A DNA stretch of 64,000 nt from Platerodrilus igneus (lineage: Eukaryota; Arthropoda; Insecta; Coleoptera; Lycidae), in contig JARFIW010001346.1 in assembly GCA_036346225.1 (NCBI GenBank), forward strand, positions 558,001 to 622,000, given 5' to 3'. The translations under genes and the position numbers were made by a program. The notes beneath the pieces are model-generated. The model was given only the letters and a program-made list of their open reading frames with translations. It ran no database searches and was not told where the DNA came from. Positions within the stretch are counted from its first letter, which is position 1. Each line of letters opens with the position of its first letter. Positions 1 to 11,039 of this stretch are shown here, piece by piece.

Positions 1-2180
1 ATCTTAGAGGTATGTCATTGTAATCTTTTTAGATACTTTTATAACTGATACTTAAATTGTTAAACGCTTTTAAAATATCAAAAATAGTTATTAATTTTAG
101 TGTTCACAATTTTTTTACTTTCTACAATTGTTACTGTTCATATAGCTAGCATTAATAATGAAATATTAACAGAAACAATTATATCAGTGCAACGATAATT
201 GATGCTATAAAAAGTTACTGATTTTGTTACAAAATAACCTTATCCATTTGCAATGGTGTAAGACTAAAGTGGTTGTAAATTTTTATATGCGATAATGTTA
301 CAATTCTAGAAAGTTGCCCAATATAATTAACTTTTGTAACTAACGTCATGTTTAAAATAATGGTGACTGGCTAAAGAATACTGAGAAGTAACCATGTCGA
401 TGGCTTTAAGTTTTATTTAATTGCAATACAATCATCAAGCTAAGCAATATTGCCATTAATAGAGCAAGTAGTTATGCCATAGAAACAGTTGATTATCATA
501 TAGTTAACTAATTAGGTATAAGCATACTATGTACTGATTTGAACTTGTATAATTTTTGTTAAAAATTAGAAAATACCATGCCCTTACATTGCAATCTTTG
601 TTGAAATTTTCTTATACAAATTGGAAACTTTTTAAGAAATTTGAAGTTATATATTTTGTTTTGTCAGCATCGTTTTTAATACTTCATTTCTTTCTACATG
701 ATAACCTCGAAGTATTTATTTTTAAACAAAAATCTGGTGGTTATTACATTAGCAGTAAAGTATTTTTTATAAAAAGTGCAGATATAACAGTTCAAGCTAG
801 TGAGAAGTTATAGTTGGAAGATTGTTTTTCAAGAAGAGGTTTAAACGTTCACACATAAATAAAAGACGTTAATTTTCTTATATAGGACATATGGATATTC
901 TACTAGGAGATCAAAGCTTGTAATAACTGAAAACTATTCTAGTAATAAGAAATTTATTTATCTTCAACTAGTATTTATAAGCACTGACATAAAAATTGTA
1001 AAGAATCAAGACAGAGACTGTGCATCCTAAAAATATAATAGGTGGTATCAGCTTTAATTCTTGTAGTAATGTTTATTTTTCATTTACAAAAACATCTCTG
1101 CATATTATTCAGGCATGAATATTAAGTTGAAATAAATGCGCTTTGTCGACTTACTCTAAACCTATGTTTGTTACATTTACTGCGTTGCAATTTACGCGCT
1201 ATTATTACACTTTGACGTGACTTTAATGCCATTGTTATAACATATACAGACCACGTTTTTACCGGATGATGCAATTGCTGTCTAAGTCAATTTACATGCA
1301 CATTCTAGGTAAAATTCAAATTACGTGATGTGTATCTTTCGGAACATCATCTCAGGGTCCAGCACGTGGTTTGGGTTGTGATTACGTCGTGTTGAACATT
1401 GCATCTCATAGGGGTTTGAAAGGAAATAGGTAGCGGAACGATAAGGGGGGGGGAGGTAAAGGGAAACTACATACCTGTTTTTCTTTAAAAACTACACCGC
1501 ACTTAGATACTTGTTGCTTAGTCCATGTCTTGTTGGTTAATGTCGTTTCCTTGACAGGCGCACATCCGCATTCCTTCTGCGCAGATTCGACCATCACCGA
1601 CGACGGAAGTTAGTGTATCATTTAAAAAATAGGCGGCAATTAACTTACAAGGTATCTCTGAACTTAAAACATGATACATGACCTGGCATGTAACATGTTA
1701 AAACCACTACAGAAGGACTTTTAAGGGTTGAATAGTTTCCACTACAAGAAAATTTTATTTTATGCAATAATCTTGGACACACGGGAGAATCCGTTTAAGC
1801 ATCTCAGCTTTTGAAATCATGATCACTTTAAACAAATAAAACATAAACCGATAACTAATATAATTGCTGCAAGCAAAACTTTGTAAAGAAATAGAGAAGG
1901 ATTGTATAATTAGCCAATTGGCAATTTTTTGTAAATATGTTGAAACTATTAGTTTATCTGTATCATAATGTTTTTTCTCAACTTGTTTATGACTTTTGGA
2001 TGTTTTCCTTTTCCAGTTGTTGCATCCTCCGTTTAGAACTGGTTTAGTGTTCGAGTGGTCTACATTTGTTCAATGCACTTGAAATTTCTTCCAAACTTCA
2101 TGAATGATATATTTATCTTGGCACTTTATTCTAATAAAACAAACTACCATTAGATATTTTTTTCTAAAATTGTTGTACAT
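1..2180. other. Unassigned AT-rich DNA
   Basis: I see no recognisable gene, transposon domain or structured repeat here. The open frames are short and of biased composition: one near 556-813 has no family resemblance, and one at 1406-1597 on the minus strand overlaps a G-rich run. A short poly-G run lies near 1444-1453. It may be intergenic or intronic host DNA. Confidence 0.5.
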
Positions 2181-2192
2181 TAACTTAAGCCT

Positions 2193-2396
2193 TTACTCTA
2201 ATTGGAAGGTGCAACCTCTTTTGATAGATTCCCCTTTGTAATGTGATGTCAAAAGCTTAACAGATTTAATGTATTCTATAGCATTATTTCTGCTTACTGT
2301 TGCAAGGTTTGCACAAAGTCGTCTTTGGTCTTGCTTATGTTTTGTCAGTCCAGATGAAGAACTTTTTACTGATTTGATAATATTGGATGCTCTCAT
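2193..2396 (-). pseudogene. Possible Penelope-like element C-terminal fragment
   Basis: This 67-codon minus-strand frame ends with a segment of the form NNAIEYIKS followed by a G/F/L-containing tail. That resembles the REAIEI...G..L tail found after the GIY-YIG endonuclease in Penelope-like (PLE) polyproteins. A hammerhead-like palindrome lies just upstream in the same orientation at 2458-2500, which fits a PLE terminal repeat. No reverse transcriptase or GIY-YIG core is visible, so this is at best a heavily truncated relic. The assignment rests on a short similarity plus context and could be chance. Confidence 0.3.
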
Positions 2397-2457
2397 TACG
2401 AGAGTCGTGGTTAGTGACGTGTTCTTTGTTTAGACTATGCTATATTAAATACTAATC

Positions 2458-2500
2458 AAGTTGATGTTTTGGTCTAAAGACCATCATCAGACTAGAATGA
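2458..2500 (-). ncRNA. Degenerate hammerhead-like motif of a PLE terminal repeat
   Basis: Read on the minus strand it has CTGATGA, a stem-loop with arms TGGTC and GACCA around a TTTA loop, then AAAAC where a hammerhead needs GAAAC. The G-to-A change at the conserved core would be expected to abolish cleavage. Similar CTGATGATGG...GACC arrangements are typical of arthropod PLE pseudo-LTRs. It is probably a dead copy. Confidence 0.4.
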
Positions 2501-2560
2501 GAACCACTACTTCTGAACATGCACACTCGTATGTCAAATTAAGCGAGACTAATATAATAG

Positions 2561-3469
2561 CAAAATGGTGGTTGCAAGGAAAGTTACTTTTAGATGAACA
2601 GATCTACTCGTCTCATCAAGCCTAAAGGCGTTTGTTTAGCAACGTATCGGAGTTACTTTGCTACAGACACCAATCTTGCTTAATTGAGCATATGAGTCTG
2701 CAGATTCCAAAGTCGATTTTTCTATTCAAAAAATTGTTGCATACAGTTTTGGCCCCAGAAAATGTAGCCGAAAATCCATAGAAAACTCGGTGAAGTTCCT
2801 TACTAAAAATTCTATGTCAAGAAAGTACCAAAACTTCGACAGTACTAACTAAAATGGTGCTACCTAACTCAGTGGGACGGATGTTGTAAGTGTTTGAAGA
2901 GGGTCCTAGAATGCTGTTATGCGTGAACTAGGTCTTATTCGGGAATTATCTTAGACATCGCCTAATCTCGAACTACAGGGATTTTTAGGGAAACCTCCAG
3001 AAAGAATAACAAGATGATGCTAAAACCTGAGATCAGGAAAGTGATTCTGACAAAAAATTCATGTGAGAACTAATAGAGTACACTAATGCTAAAAATCAAC
3101 CTAACATTAATTGTATGTTAAGGATACTAATACATCTGCTTGAAAACTCTTAGCTGACATAAAGTTCTCAAATCAAATGTTAAATTACCTGAATATTAAT
3201 CATGCCTCTAAGTAATTGCAATGTAATTTATTATAACAGAACTGAAACTATTATCTTCGCATTGATTGTGAAAAAGACCAGTATATGACTACTACACATT
3301 TGTTTTACAAACATATTTTCATACAAAAGAATATGCAACAGTTTACAACTTCAGTTCATACATAAAAATATTCCTAAATTATTATTAAATAATCTTTACC
3401 TGATTTTTGTTAACATTTGCAGAACTCAAATCTTTTCTATTGTGGATAATCTACCTATCTTTTATTAAC
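2561..3469. other. Unassigned AT-rich DNA
   Basis: I see no gene, RNA or transposon domain in this stretch. Confidence 0.45.
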
Positions 3470-3700
3470 ATGCTTACAAGGGTGGTTGGTCAGTAATCCT
3501 TGACAGATAATCTATTAAAGGTCAAAATGCTTTGAATTTTGACCCAAAACTTTCTGGTAGATATACGCTTACAAAACAAAATAACGATTATCAAATTAAG
3601 ATCGTATTCTATCTCACAAATATTTGAATATTACAAAGAAATCTAAAATTTTATACTTGCAATTATAAAATAATGCTCATCCAACTCTTAATTAATAGTA
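3470..3700. repeat. Dispersed repeat shared in inverted orientation with 42620-42865
   Basis: Blocks such as CCTTGACAGATAATCTATTAA and TATACTTGCA occur here and, reverse-complemented and in the same order, near 42640-42840. The two copies are diverged. The other copy sits in an LTR-like sequence ending at a (TA)n tract, so this is probably part of an old LTR of that family whose ends I cannot place. Confidence 0.45.
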
Positions 3701-4655
3701 TTAAATACCTCCTGATTTCATTTTACATTAACGTTAAATTCCAGTTTACCAGTTTGTCCATATTAACCCAAATGTCGTTTTAGAAAATTAGTTTGTAAAG
3801 TGCACCTTCAATTTTTAATTAATTAACTTTAAAGTAGCTTTTGTTTCGAAGAACGTTCAATCTACATAGCATTTTTACAAAACAAGTGATGTTTTATCAA
3901 ATAATTGCATTAACTTCTTTTATGTTTGAAATTACTCAAATGTATAAATTTTAAAGCTGTTCTGCATATTGTTTGGCTTTATAATCAGGCGTGTATCAAT
4001 CTTTACTCAACATTACATTTTGGTTGGTTTAACACCGAATCAAACGCGAATTAGTGAATGGTTCTAATATAGTTCTGTCTTTTATATTAAATTATCTCAA
4101 TACGTCACATTGGCCAGAGTCTTCGCGATTTAATTCGAATCTTAGTCATCTACGTGATGCAATTTTTCCGGGAAATCCACGGTTTTAATGGGCTAATTAG
4201 CGTAAATGATGATTTATGTATGCAGTAGAACATGCCCTTTACCCGTTTCTAATACACTAAGTTATCTACTACTATTTCCGTCTTTCATATAGAGTAGTTG
4301 AACTCATGTTATCTTATCTTGTTTCCATTTTACGACTCTTTAATGTTCGCAGGTTTCTTTGTATCGTCATTTACTAGTAATTAATTGACTTTTAAAATAT
4401 TTCTTAGTAAATATGACGCATTCGTTTCTGAATAAAGAAAGTTCTGATTTAATATTTAAACACTCATAAAGTGTTGTTTTGAACAAAATGAATGTAATTT
4501 TGTTTTAAATGAAATTACATTAAACTAACACTATTCTATGCCATTTTTGGCGAATGAAGCGAATATATCTTTACGGTAATGAAATAAATGAGTTTGTACA
4601 TGCAATTAGATTCGCTTTATGGTGAATTGAACATGTTCTAATGCATGATACTGTC
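3701..4655. other. Unassigned AT-rich DNA, possibly the rest of an old LTR
   Basis: I see no coding potential or recognised domain. It lies between a dispersed LTR-like repeat and an inverted PLE repeat. Confidence 0.4.
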
Positions 4656-4729
4656 GGAGGCTTTCACGGCCGGAGTCATTATAAATATTTATGGTTCCGG
4701 GTTGGGGCATTGTCATATTATAAACTTTG

Positions 4730-4771
4730 GCCGACGTTCCGCTCACTTTTGTAAGGGGCTTCATCAGGACA
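4730..4771 (-). ncRNA. Hammerhead-like motif, left arm, mutated core
   Basis: On the minus strand: CTGATGA, a short stem-loop with AGCCCC opposite GAGC, then GGAACGTC. The invariant GAAAC is GGAAC here, so this copy is expected to be inactive. It is the inverted partner of 5020-5062. Confidence 0.45.
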
Positions 4772-5019
4772 AGAAAAGAAAATGAAATATAAAATAATAA
4801 TAATCAAAATAAGAATGATAAAATATTAATTAGACAAGTGTAAAAAGTATAAAAGTAAGAAGAGTTACTTCTGAACTAGCAGACTCACTAGCCCATTTAA
4901 GTCAAAAGGTGTCTTGTGGCAAAGTAACTCAACTTTGCCACAAGACACCTTGTCTAATTAATATTTTATCATTTTTATTTTTATTATTATTATTTTATAT
5001 TTATATTTCATTTTCTTTT

Positions 5020-5062
5020 GTCCTGATGAACCTTTTACAAAAGTGGGCGAAACGTCGACCTT
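5020..5062 (+). ncRNA. Hammerhead ribozyme-like motif of a PLE pseudo-LTR
   Basis: The order is GTC, CTGATGA (5023-5029), a stem-loop closed by CC/GG, GAAAC (5049-5053), then GTC (5054-5056) and GAC. GTC before the core can pair with GAC after the cleavage triplet to make a short stem I. Stem III would be minimal, as described for PLE hammerheads, which can act as dimers. All conserved core nucleotides are present. PLE pseudo-LTRs are known to encode hammerhead motifs; activity of this copy is inference. Confidence 0.6.
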
Positions 5063-5323
5063 AGGTTATAAAATGACACGGTCTCAACTCGGAACCATAA
5101 ATATGTATAATGTTCTAATGCATGTTTATGCACAGAAAATTTATTACATTTTAATTAATGGAGCTTTGTTGATCTAAATACAATAGCTTTGTATCCTAGA
5201 GATTTCAGTATAATTCCATAATTAATAAGGTTTTGTCTTTTAATGGCAAAGAAGTATTCTTATTATTTTATACAAGTTGGAACAATGAATATTCGGAAAT
5301 TTCAACTTTTTGGTTTATTTATT

Positions 5324-5325
<2 letters not shown>

Positions 5326-5367
<42 letters not shown>
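5326..5367. repeat. (TA)n tract
   Basis: Dinucleotide tract abutting the left end of the solo LTR at 5368. Confidence 0.95.
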
Positions 5368-5373
<6 letters not shown>

Positions 5374-7060
5374 GATATAGTTGCAATAACCCAGTGCCCC
5401 CTTTTTGTGAAATAAAAAGGTTAAAATTTTCTTTTAGTTAATTTTTGATTTTTAATTTAATTTTGAATACCTCGGCTAACTCAGTTTTAACCACGCACAG
5501 CTTACGACAATACGACAACAAAGCCTGTAAATTTTCCTTCGATCTCTACTTTCTGTTTCTTTAAGCCAAAACACCATTAAGCACAATTACTATAATATTC
5601 TCAAAAATATTTACAATGTATGAAATGTTTAAGAATTTTCTAAATAGAACTTTCTTTTAATAATTGAATAAAAATTCTTTCAATAATTATCATTCCCAAA
5701 ATTAATTAAAAATCCAGCAAAAATCACCCTTATTATTATTATCTGAAGCCTCATGAACGTTCATTAAACTTTTATAAAATTTACGTAATTTATAACGTGT
5801 ATTAAAAACGATCTTTGTTGACACTCACATAAAGTTTTAATGAAAGCAATTTTTAAATTATTCAAATTAGAAATATACAACGAAATATTCACAAATAAAA
5901 ATAACAAAACATTCAGATTGGCTAAGCTGTTGTTTCAAGCTCGAATCAGTCCTTGTTCCAACTGCTCCCGTATTCAGCTTATTGATTTATATAGTCCCAA
6001 CGTCGAATTTAGATATGGCGTGTATTTCTCTTAGTACAGCTTCTTTTAATTAATTCATGAATTATATCAGCGGCTTTGCTAAACTTCCTGGTCGAATCCA
6101 GTGATAAATAATCGAGTTAAATATTTGTTAAATTTTCACATCGGATCCAGTAATTATTCAGAGTCCTTTTATTAATGTTAATATTAGAATTTAATTTAAA
6201 ACAACCTTTAGTTATTTACGTTTTTAAAGGATTGAAACGACTAACCTCGTTCAATTTTTCACAATCACCATTGTACTAATTATTACTTAACAATAAATCA
6301 CTTCTAATCTTTTCACGCAAATACTTTCTTCTAAGTGATATGGACTATGCCTTAATTCATGTTGAACTGATTTGTTTACAAATCCCGTCGTATTTAAAAA
6401 GATCGCCTATCTATTGACAAGCACAGAGTTCAACAATTACGCTATGGTACGTGATTCCTACATACAAGGTTTTGGGTATTTCTATGGAATTTTGCTGTAT
6501 ACACAAAATTGATGTGCTACTTTCGGCATGTAATACTTCAAGTTAATGCATTTGTTCTATTGGATTTTCTCATTCCTTGTTCACGTTAATTTGTTGTTTG
6601 TACGACAAATTTGATGAACTTTGCATTTATCACCAAGCCGTGTTTATTTCGAATTTATCAGGTGTTGAATATTTCCTTTCTGGTCACGTATTCTTAATAT
6701 AATTTATGTATTAAATTATATGCGTTTTCTATTACGCATTTTTAAACCTGCTTATTCAATTGAGATTCTTATCATAATGATGTTGCATTATTCATGCATA
6801 TTGTGTTTCAACTTCCGTCTACGTTGTCTTATGACTTGCCAAATCGTTTATTTAATCAAATCTTCTAAAGTATTTTTTATTTCTTAAATTACTTATGACT
6901 ATAGTTTATATACAGGGCGTTGTCATTTACTTTCCTGCCTAATCGTTGTATTTCTTATTTTCTTCGTAGAAATGTCCAGTTTTCTTAGCCCTCATGTTGT
7001 TTTCATAAAGTGCACTATACTAGTGGTCCTATCTACCCCTAAATGACCTTATTAACTCAG

Positions 7061-7062
<2 letters not shown>
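5368..7062. repeat. Solo LTR of the (TA)n-associated Gypsy-like family
   Basis: It starts TGTTGTG and ends CTCAGCA, with (TA)n on both sides. Landmarks follow the same order as the LTRs of element C and the LTR at 52360-53956: a GGCTAACTCAG block near 5474, an AATAAA-containing stretch, TCACGTA.TCTTA, a TATACAGGG.G block near 6910, and TCTACCCCTAAATGACC near the end. Its length, 1695 bp, matches the 1.67-1.69-kb LTRs of element C. No internal domain is attached, so it is a solo LTR, presumably from LTR-LTR recombination. Sequence identity to C is low by eye. Confidence 0.65.

Positions 7063-7092
<30 letters not shown>
7063..7092. repeat. (TA)n tract
   Basis: Tract between the solo LTR and the tRNA-containing hairpin. 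Confidence 0.95.
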
Positions 7093-7097
<5 letters not shown>

Positions 7098-7150
7098 TTA
7101 TAAGTAGTTTTTTTTACACAATGTAAGTTGATAAATACTAACGTATTAAA

Positions 7151-7434
7151 ATTAATAAGATGAAATAATAACTTAGACTTTTTAAGTAAAGCCCAAACGT
7201 AATTGAAAGTTAGGTTTATATATGGTACTGTACACGATTTAGATTTGTAAATTTCCCAATTATAGCCATCGGCCACGGTAGCGTAATTGGTAAACGCACA
7301 GTTCCGGCAAAACTGAGATGCAGGTTCAAATCCTGTCCAAGGCCTTATATTTTCCTTCTTTTAATTACTAGCTCGATTGGAAATGATCATTTGGGCTTTA
7401 CTTAAAAAGTCTAAGTTATTATTTCATCTTATTA

Positions 7435-7436
<2 letters not shown>
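7151..7436. repeat. Perfect 47-bp inverted repeat enclosing a tRNA-like sequence
   Basis: Arms 7151-7197 and 7390-7436 are exact reverse complements over 47 bases. They are separated by 192 bp that hold a tRNA-like sequence. (TA)n tracts lie outside both arms. The exact match implies recent origin or gene conversion. It may be a foldback element, or a small element that captured a tRNA. Confidence 0.85.
7271..7345 (+). tRNA. tRNA-like sequence, anticodon GGC (Ala-like), degenerate
   Basis: The cloverleaf is largely present: D stem GCGT/ACGC with a GG-containing loop, anticodon stem CAGTT/AACTG with loop CCGGCAA (anticodon GGC at 7306-7308), and T arm GCAGG-TTCAAAT-CCTGT. Pol III box A (TAGCGTAATTGG) and box B (GGTTCAAATCC) are good matches. 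The acceptor stem GGCCACG/CAAGGCC has two mismatches and position 33 is C rather than the near-universal U, so it is probably a tRNA pseudogene or a tRNA-derived SINE head. No intron or SINE body is seen. Confidence 0.6.

Positions 7437-7440
<4 letters not shown>

Positions 7441-7475
<35 letters not shown>
7441..7475. repeat. (TA)n tract followed by a CA-rich stretch
   Basis: (TA)n runs into CACCACACACACACA and related repeats up to the mariner end near 7515. Confidence 0.95.
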
Positions 7476-7478
<3 letters not shown>

Positions 7479-7516
7479 CACACACACACATGCACATGCA
7501 CACTCACAAACACATA

Positions 7517-9246
7517 CAGTATGTCTGAATTTTAATACTCACCATTGGTATCTCGATTATTAGAAGATATAGAGCCATGGTTAAATGGGGAATGTTTCAT
7601 AGAATTCAATATTTGCGATAAATCTTATCTCAAATTTGACTTAATTTTTTAATTTCTAAAATATTTTGAAAAATCTAAAATTTGCCAATTTCGTTGTTCC
7701 TCAATAACTCAATAATGCTTAATCTGATTTAAAGTTTTACATCATTAAGACACTTTTTTAAAACAAATGATTTGATATAAACAGCAACCTCTGATTGTTA
7801 TTTGTTTTTATGTTATTAGCGCTATCTTTTTTTTTACATGTGGCGGTCATATTGGATTTTGGGTTTAATAGATAGTCATTAGAAAACACTTTTGAATGAT
7901 GTATATCATACCTGAAAATTTTTTAGTTATAAGAGAGATATTAATGAAAACGTAAATTAATCTTTAATATGAAATTAATAGACTATGAAATTAAACACCA
8001 ATGACAAATGAAAATGGTATTCTAAGTAATACTATAAAATAAAAAAACAAAAAAAGAAATCGTAGAAATAAAAAGTAAAGAAACAGTACTTAAAGTTCAC
8101 ATTCACTTAAAGAAATTGATCAATATGAGGACCATTCTGTACCCCACACTTTTGACACCTTGTTCTAACAGAGTTACAAACTCTATATATCATGTTTCCG
8201 TTTACTGATCATAGGACATCTGGTACTCTTTGTTCTAAAATTTTCCATGTTTCTGGTGGTTCAAAAGTAAATACACTATTTTTAGTGATACCTCATAATA
8301 AAAGTCAAGGGGGGTAAGGTCGGGTGATGTCACATGCCATTGCACTGGTCATTATTTGAAAGCATTTTCTCATTAAACTTTTCTCTCAAAAAATGTTAAA
8401 CATTACGAGTGTTATGGACCAAGCAACCATCTTGCTGGAACCGGATGTTTTGCAAGTTCTTGGGTTAATAAGTTATCTTAAAACAGGCATTGTTTCATTT
8501 GGTAGTACCAAACATCTGTTGCCAGTTAAATCTTAATGCTTGACAATAATTACTTATTACTAACTATAAGTAGTTGACAAGGTTTTAATTAACTTACCTC
8601 TGCACTAGTAATTGCACTTTGAAAGGTTATCATTTTGTTTCATTGTTTCACTCTGATGTTTAGTTCCATGGCTTACTAATTTTATTGGACAGCTTTTTTT
8701 TTTGTTAATAATGAAATTAAACATTAGTATTCTTTATTTATTTTACAGTATTGCTTAGAATATCTTTTCACTTTCATTTGTCATTGGTGTTTAATTTCAT
8801 ATCCTACTAATTTCATATTAAAGATTAATTTACATTTTTATTATTATTTTTCTTATAACTAAAACTTTTCAGGCATGTTATATATCATTGAAAAGTACTT
8901 TTTGAAGACTATTTAATAAATCGAAAATTCAATATGACCGCCATATGAAAAACAAAAAATAGTGCTAATAACTTAACAACAAATCACAATGGGAGATTGC
9001 TGTTTATATCAAATAATTTGTCTTAGAAAAGTATATGAACAATGTAAAACTTTAAAAGAGGTGAGATTAAGCATTATCAAATTACTGAGGAATAATGAAA
9101 TTGGTAAATTTTTGATTTTTATAATATTTTAAAAATTAAAAAGATAGGTCAAATTTGAAATAAGATTAGTGGCGAGTATTGAATTCTGCAAAATGTCTTC
9201 TAATAGCCGAGATACCAATGGTGAACATCGAAATTGGGATGTGCTG
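7517..9246 (-). mobile_element. Decayed DD41D-like mariner with about 0.5-kb TIRs
   Basis: It is bounded by TA-CAG and CTG-TA. The arms, about 7517-8050 and 8710-9246, are reverse complements with moderate divergence; shared blocks include ACCATTGGTATCTCG, GATATAAACAGCAA, GCGGTCATATTG and CATTTGTCATTGGTGTTTAAT. The core carries a minus-strand transposase relic. Termini match the two better-preserved DD41D mariners in this window (TACAG...CTGTA), but the TIRs are longer and the coding core is broken. The sub-terminal sequence differs, so it is a separate subfamily. Confidence 0.75.
8110..8460 (-). pseudogene. Tc1/mariner (DD41D-type) transposase fragment
   Basis: The minus strand encodes FQQDG near 8427-8441, the block around the second catalytic Asp, and a TSPDLTPLDF block near 8305-8335 holding the third catalytic Asp, in different frames. 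These match the QQDGAPP and SPDLTPLDFFLWG motifs of the copies at 34.3 and 47.0 kb. The helix-turn-helix half is not recognisable. Frameshifts and lost motifs make it non-functional. Confidence 0.65.
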
Positions 9247-9248
9247 TA

Positions 9249-9292
<44 letters not shown>
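9247..9292. repeat. (TA)n tract
   Basis: Tract between the mariner and the left LTR of element C. Confidence 0.95.
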
Positions 9293-9295
<3 letters not shown>

Positions 9296-10965
9296 TGTGT
9301 TACTCTAGACCCACGATTGGGCATGTCATAAAAATGCTGTGATATCTCGCCTCACGGCTTGGGCATACATAAAAATGCTGTGTTAACCCTTATGTTGCTC
9401 AAACACTTGTGAAAATGTTAATTTATAATTTTCTTTTGCCTCGACTAGCTGATTCAATTAAATAAAGCAATTCCACAATACACAGTATAATGATTAAATA
9501 TTTACAACTTTTTCCCCTTTTTAAATATCTTCTCCCTTTTTGAATTATTAACATCTATTAGATTTTTAGAAAATGAAACCAGCAAAACGAGCTTTTATTA
9601 CATTTAGAGACCTGTTGAAACGTTTCAAAAATGTCTATAACTTTTCATAAATATATTCAAGAAACCCCAATTTGTCGGCTCTTACACTTTTAAATTATTA
9701 TTGAAATAAAACAGTTTTAAAATAAATCATCAAAAAAATCTAACCTGAGGTGGTTTTGTGGGAGCTCTACATTTCTAGGAATTGAAGTCGACATCCAGCC
9801 AAAATTTAGTATCCAAATCGTTATTCCAATGAGAGGTTTTTCATTTCCGTAATAGAATATTTACCATTTTCAGAGATTATTAAATTGTTTGAACAGACAG
9901 CATTTTCCAGAGTTTCGTATCAAAAATTGTATTTAAGATCGTAATGGATCGTTATTTTAAGTTTTAACAAGAATCGTAACGTTCAGAATATAATTTAGAA
10001 CGTATTTAATCAGAAGGTATTTCATCAGATGGTGATTATTAAAAACGTATTTAACCAAAACGTAATTAACCAGATGGTAATTATTCAGAATGCATTTAAC
10101 CAGAGGGTGTTTAATCAGAGCCCTATTTTATTTATTATTAGAAATGATATAATTTCACTAAATCTTATTTACTTACGTCTTTTTAGAAGTACGGCTCTCT
10201 TTGCTCAATTATACACTCTTTAAAATGATTTTCACTTAACTTTTCACGTAAATATTTAATCACATTTAAGTATAGTGACTGCCCAGTTCAAAAGTATACT
10301 AACTCAATATTCAATTGTTATGATTATTTATAGGATCGGCCCCCTTTAGTTTCTCATTCGTTGACTCCACGTGCTGGGCGAGAGCAAGTGTATTATCACT
10401 TGTTATTTTGGGAATTTTACCAGTTGAATGTATTTTAATTGCATGAAGCGATGCTCTTGGTCACGTAAATTCTTATTATACCTATGCATTTACTTCAGAA
10501 ATCCTAGGAATCTTCATTCAATTGATCACGTAGTGTTATTGTTTGTCATTATTCTAATCTAAATCGAATAAATTTGGTGTTTGTTTATTTCCTAATAAAT
10601 TGGATTTTTGAGCAAATGTGATACTTTTAAATCACGTACGCTTTTCAAATAATGCATAATTTCTAAGTGCGTTTAAGATGATATATCCACGCATTTTTTT
10701 GAATATTTGTCTAGCCAATTCATGTAGGTTTTTCACTGATTTAAATTCAATGCGTTTCGTTACCTTTTCAAATTCTCATCTTTGCTCATAGCTACTCTTG
10801 GATATCTGTTTGTACCGCTATATACAGTGTGCTCTCAACTAATAATATTTTTAATGACCTATTTACTCTTTTAATATCTGTAATTCCGTGTTTGTTACTT
10901 GGGAGTGTCCCTTGCTTATTCTACGGCCCCTAACTTACCTCTAAATTAACCCTATAATTACAGCA
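9293..10965 (-). repeat. Element C LTR, left (3' with respect to gag)
   Basis: It runs TGCTGTG...TTACAGCA and is co-linear with 14213-15899. The outer 90 bp holds an internal repeat: GGGCATGTCATAAAAATGCTGTG, then GGGCATACATAAAAATGCTGTG. A small frame at 10029-10223 is made of a short repeat (AACGTATTTAACCA / GATGGTAATTATTCAG type) and is not a gene. Adjoining minus-strand sequence TTTGGGGGCTTAA could be the polypurine tract. Confidence 0.85.
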
Positions 10966-11012
10966 TTAAGCCCCCAAATTAAAATAAAAATTTTTGGAAA
11001 ATGTTGGTTTTT

Positions 11013-11030
11013 TGGCGCCTAACGTGAGAC
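11013..11030 (+). other. tRNA-Lys primer-binding-site-like motif on the unexpected strand
   Basis: TGGCGCCTAACGTGAGAC closely resembles the Lys-1,2 PBS TGGCGCCCAACGTGGGGC and lies 47 bp inside the left LTR. It points opposite to the gag/protease frames of element C. It could be a chance match, or a trace of a different element joined here. Confidence 0.35.
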
Positions 11031-11039
11031 AAACTTCAC

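Larger units (their letters stand above)
4660..5107. mobile_element. Inverted pair of Penelope-like pseudo-LTRs
   Basis: Left arm (about 4681-4835) and right arm (about 4950-5105) are imperfect reverse complements separated by about 115 bp. Shared blocks include the ATAAATATTTATGGTTCCGGG side, the TTTGTCCTGATGAA side, and a TTAGACAAG / CTTGTCTAATTAATATTTTATCAT boundary. A smaller perfect hairpin, AAGGTGTCTTGTGGCAAAGT with its complement, sits at 4909-4950. The left edge carries GGAGGCTTTCACGGCCGGAGTC, a block I associate with arthropod PLE ends. Both arms carry a hammerhead-like core. No protein-coding PLE sequence lies between them, so this is a terminal-repeat-only relic. Confidence 0.6.

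Noticed and set aside
556..813. Possible host exon
   Set aside because: No family resemblance, no ATG at the listed start, no convincing splice sites.
5233..5415. Frame with a YIYIYIYI run
   Set aside because: Produced by the (TA)n tract; the same holds for frames at 7052-7276, 17770-18171, 43829-44221 and 43993-44208.
10029..10223. Frame preserved at 14946-15140
   Set aside because: Lies in both LTRs of element C and is built on short tandem repeats.
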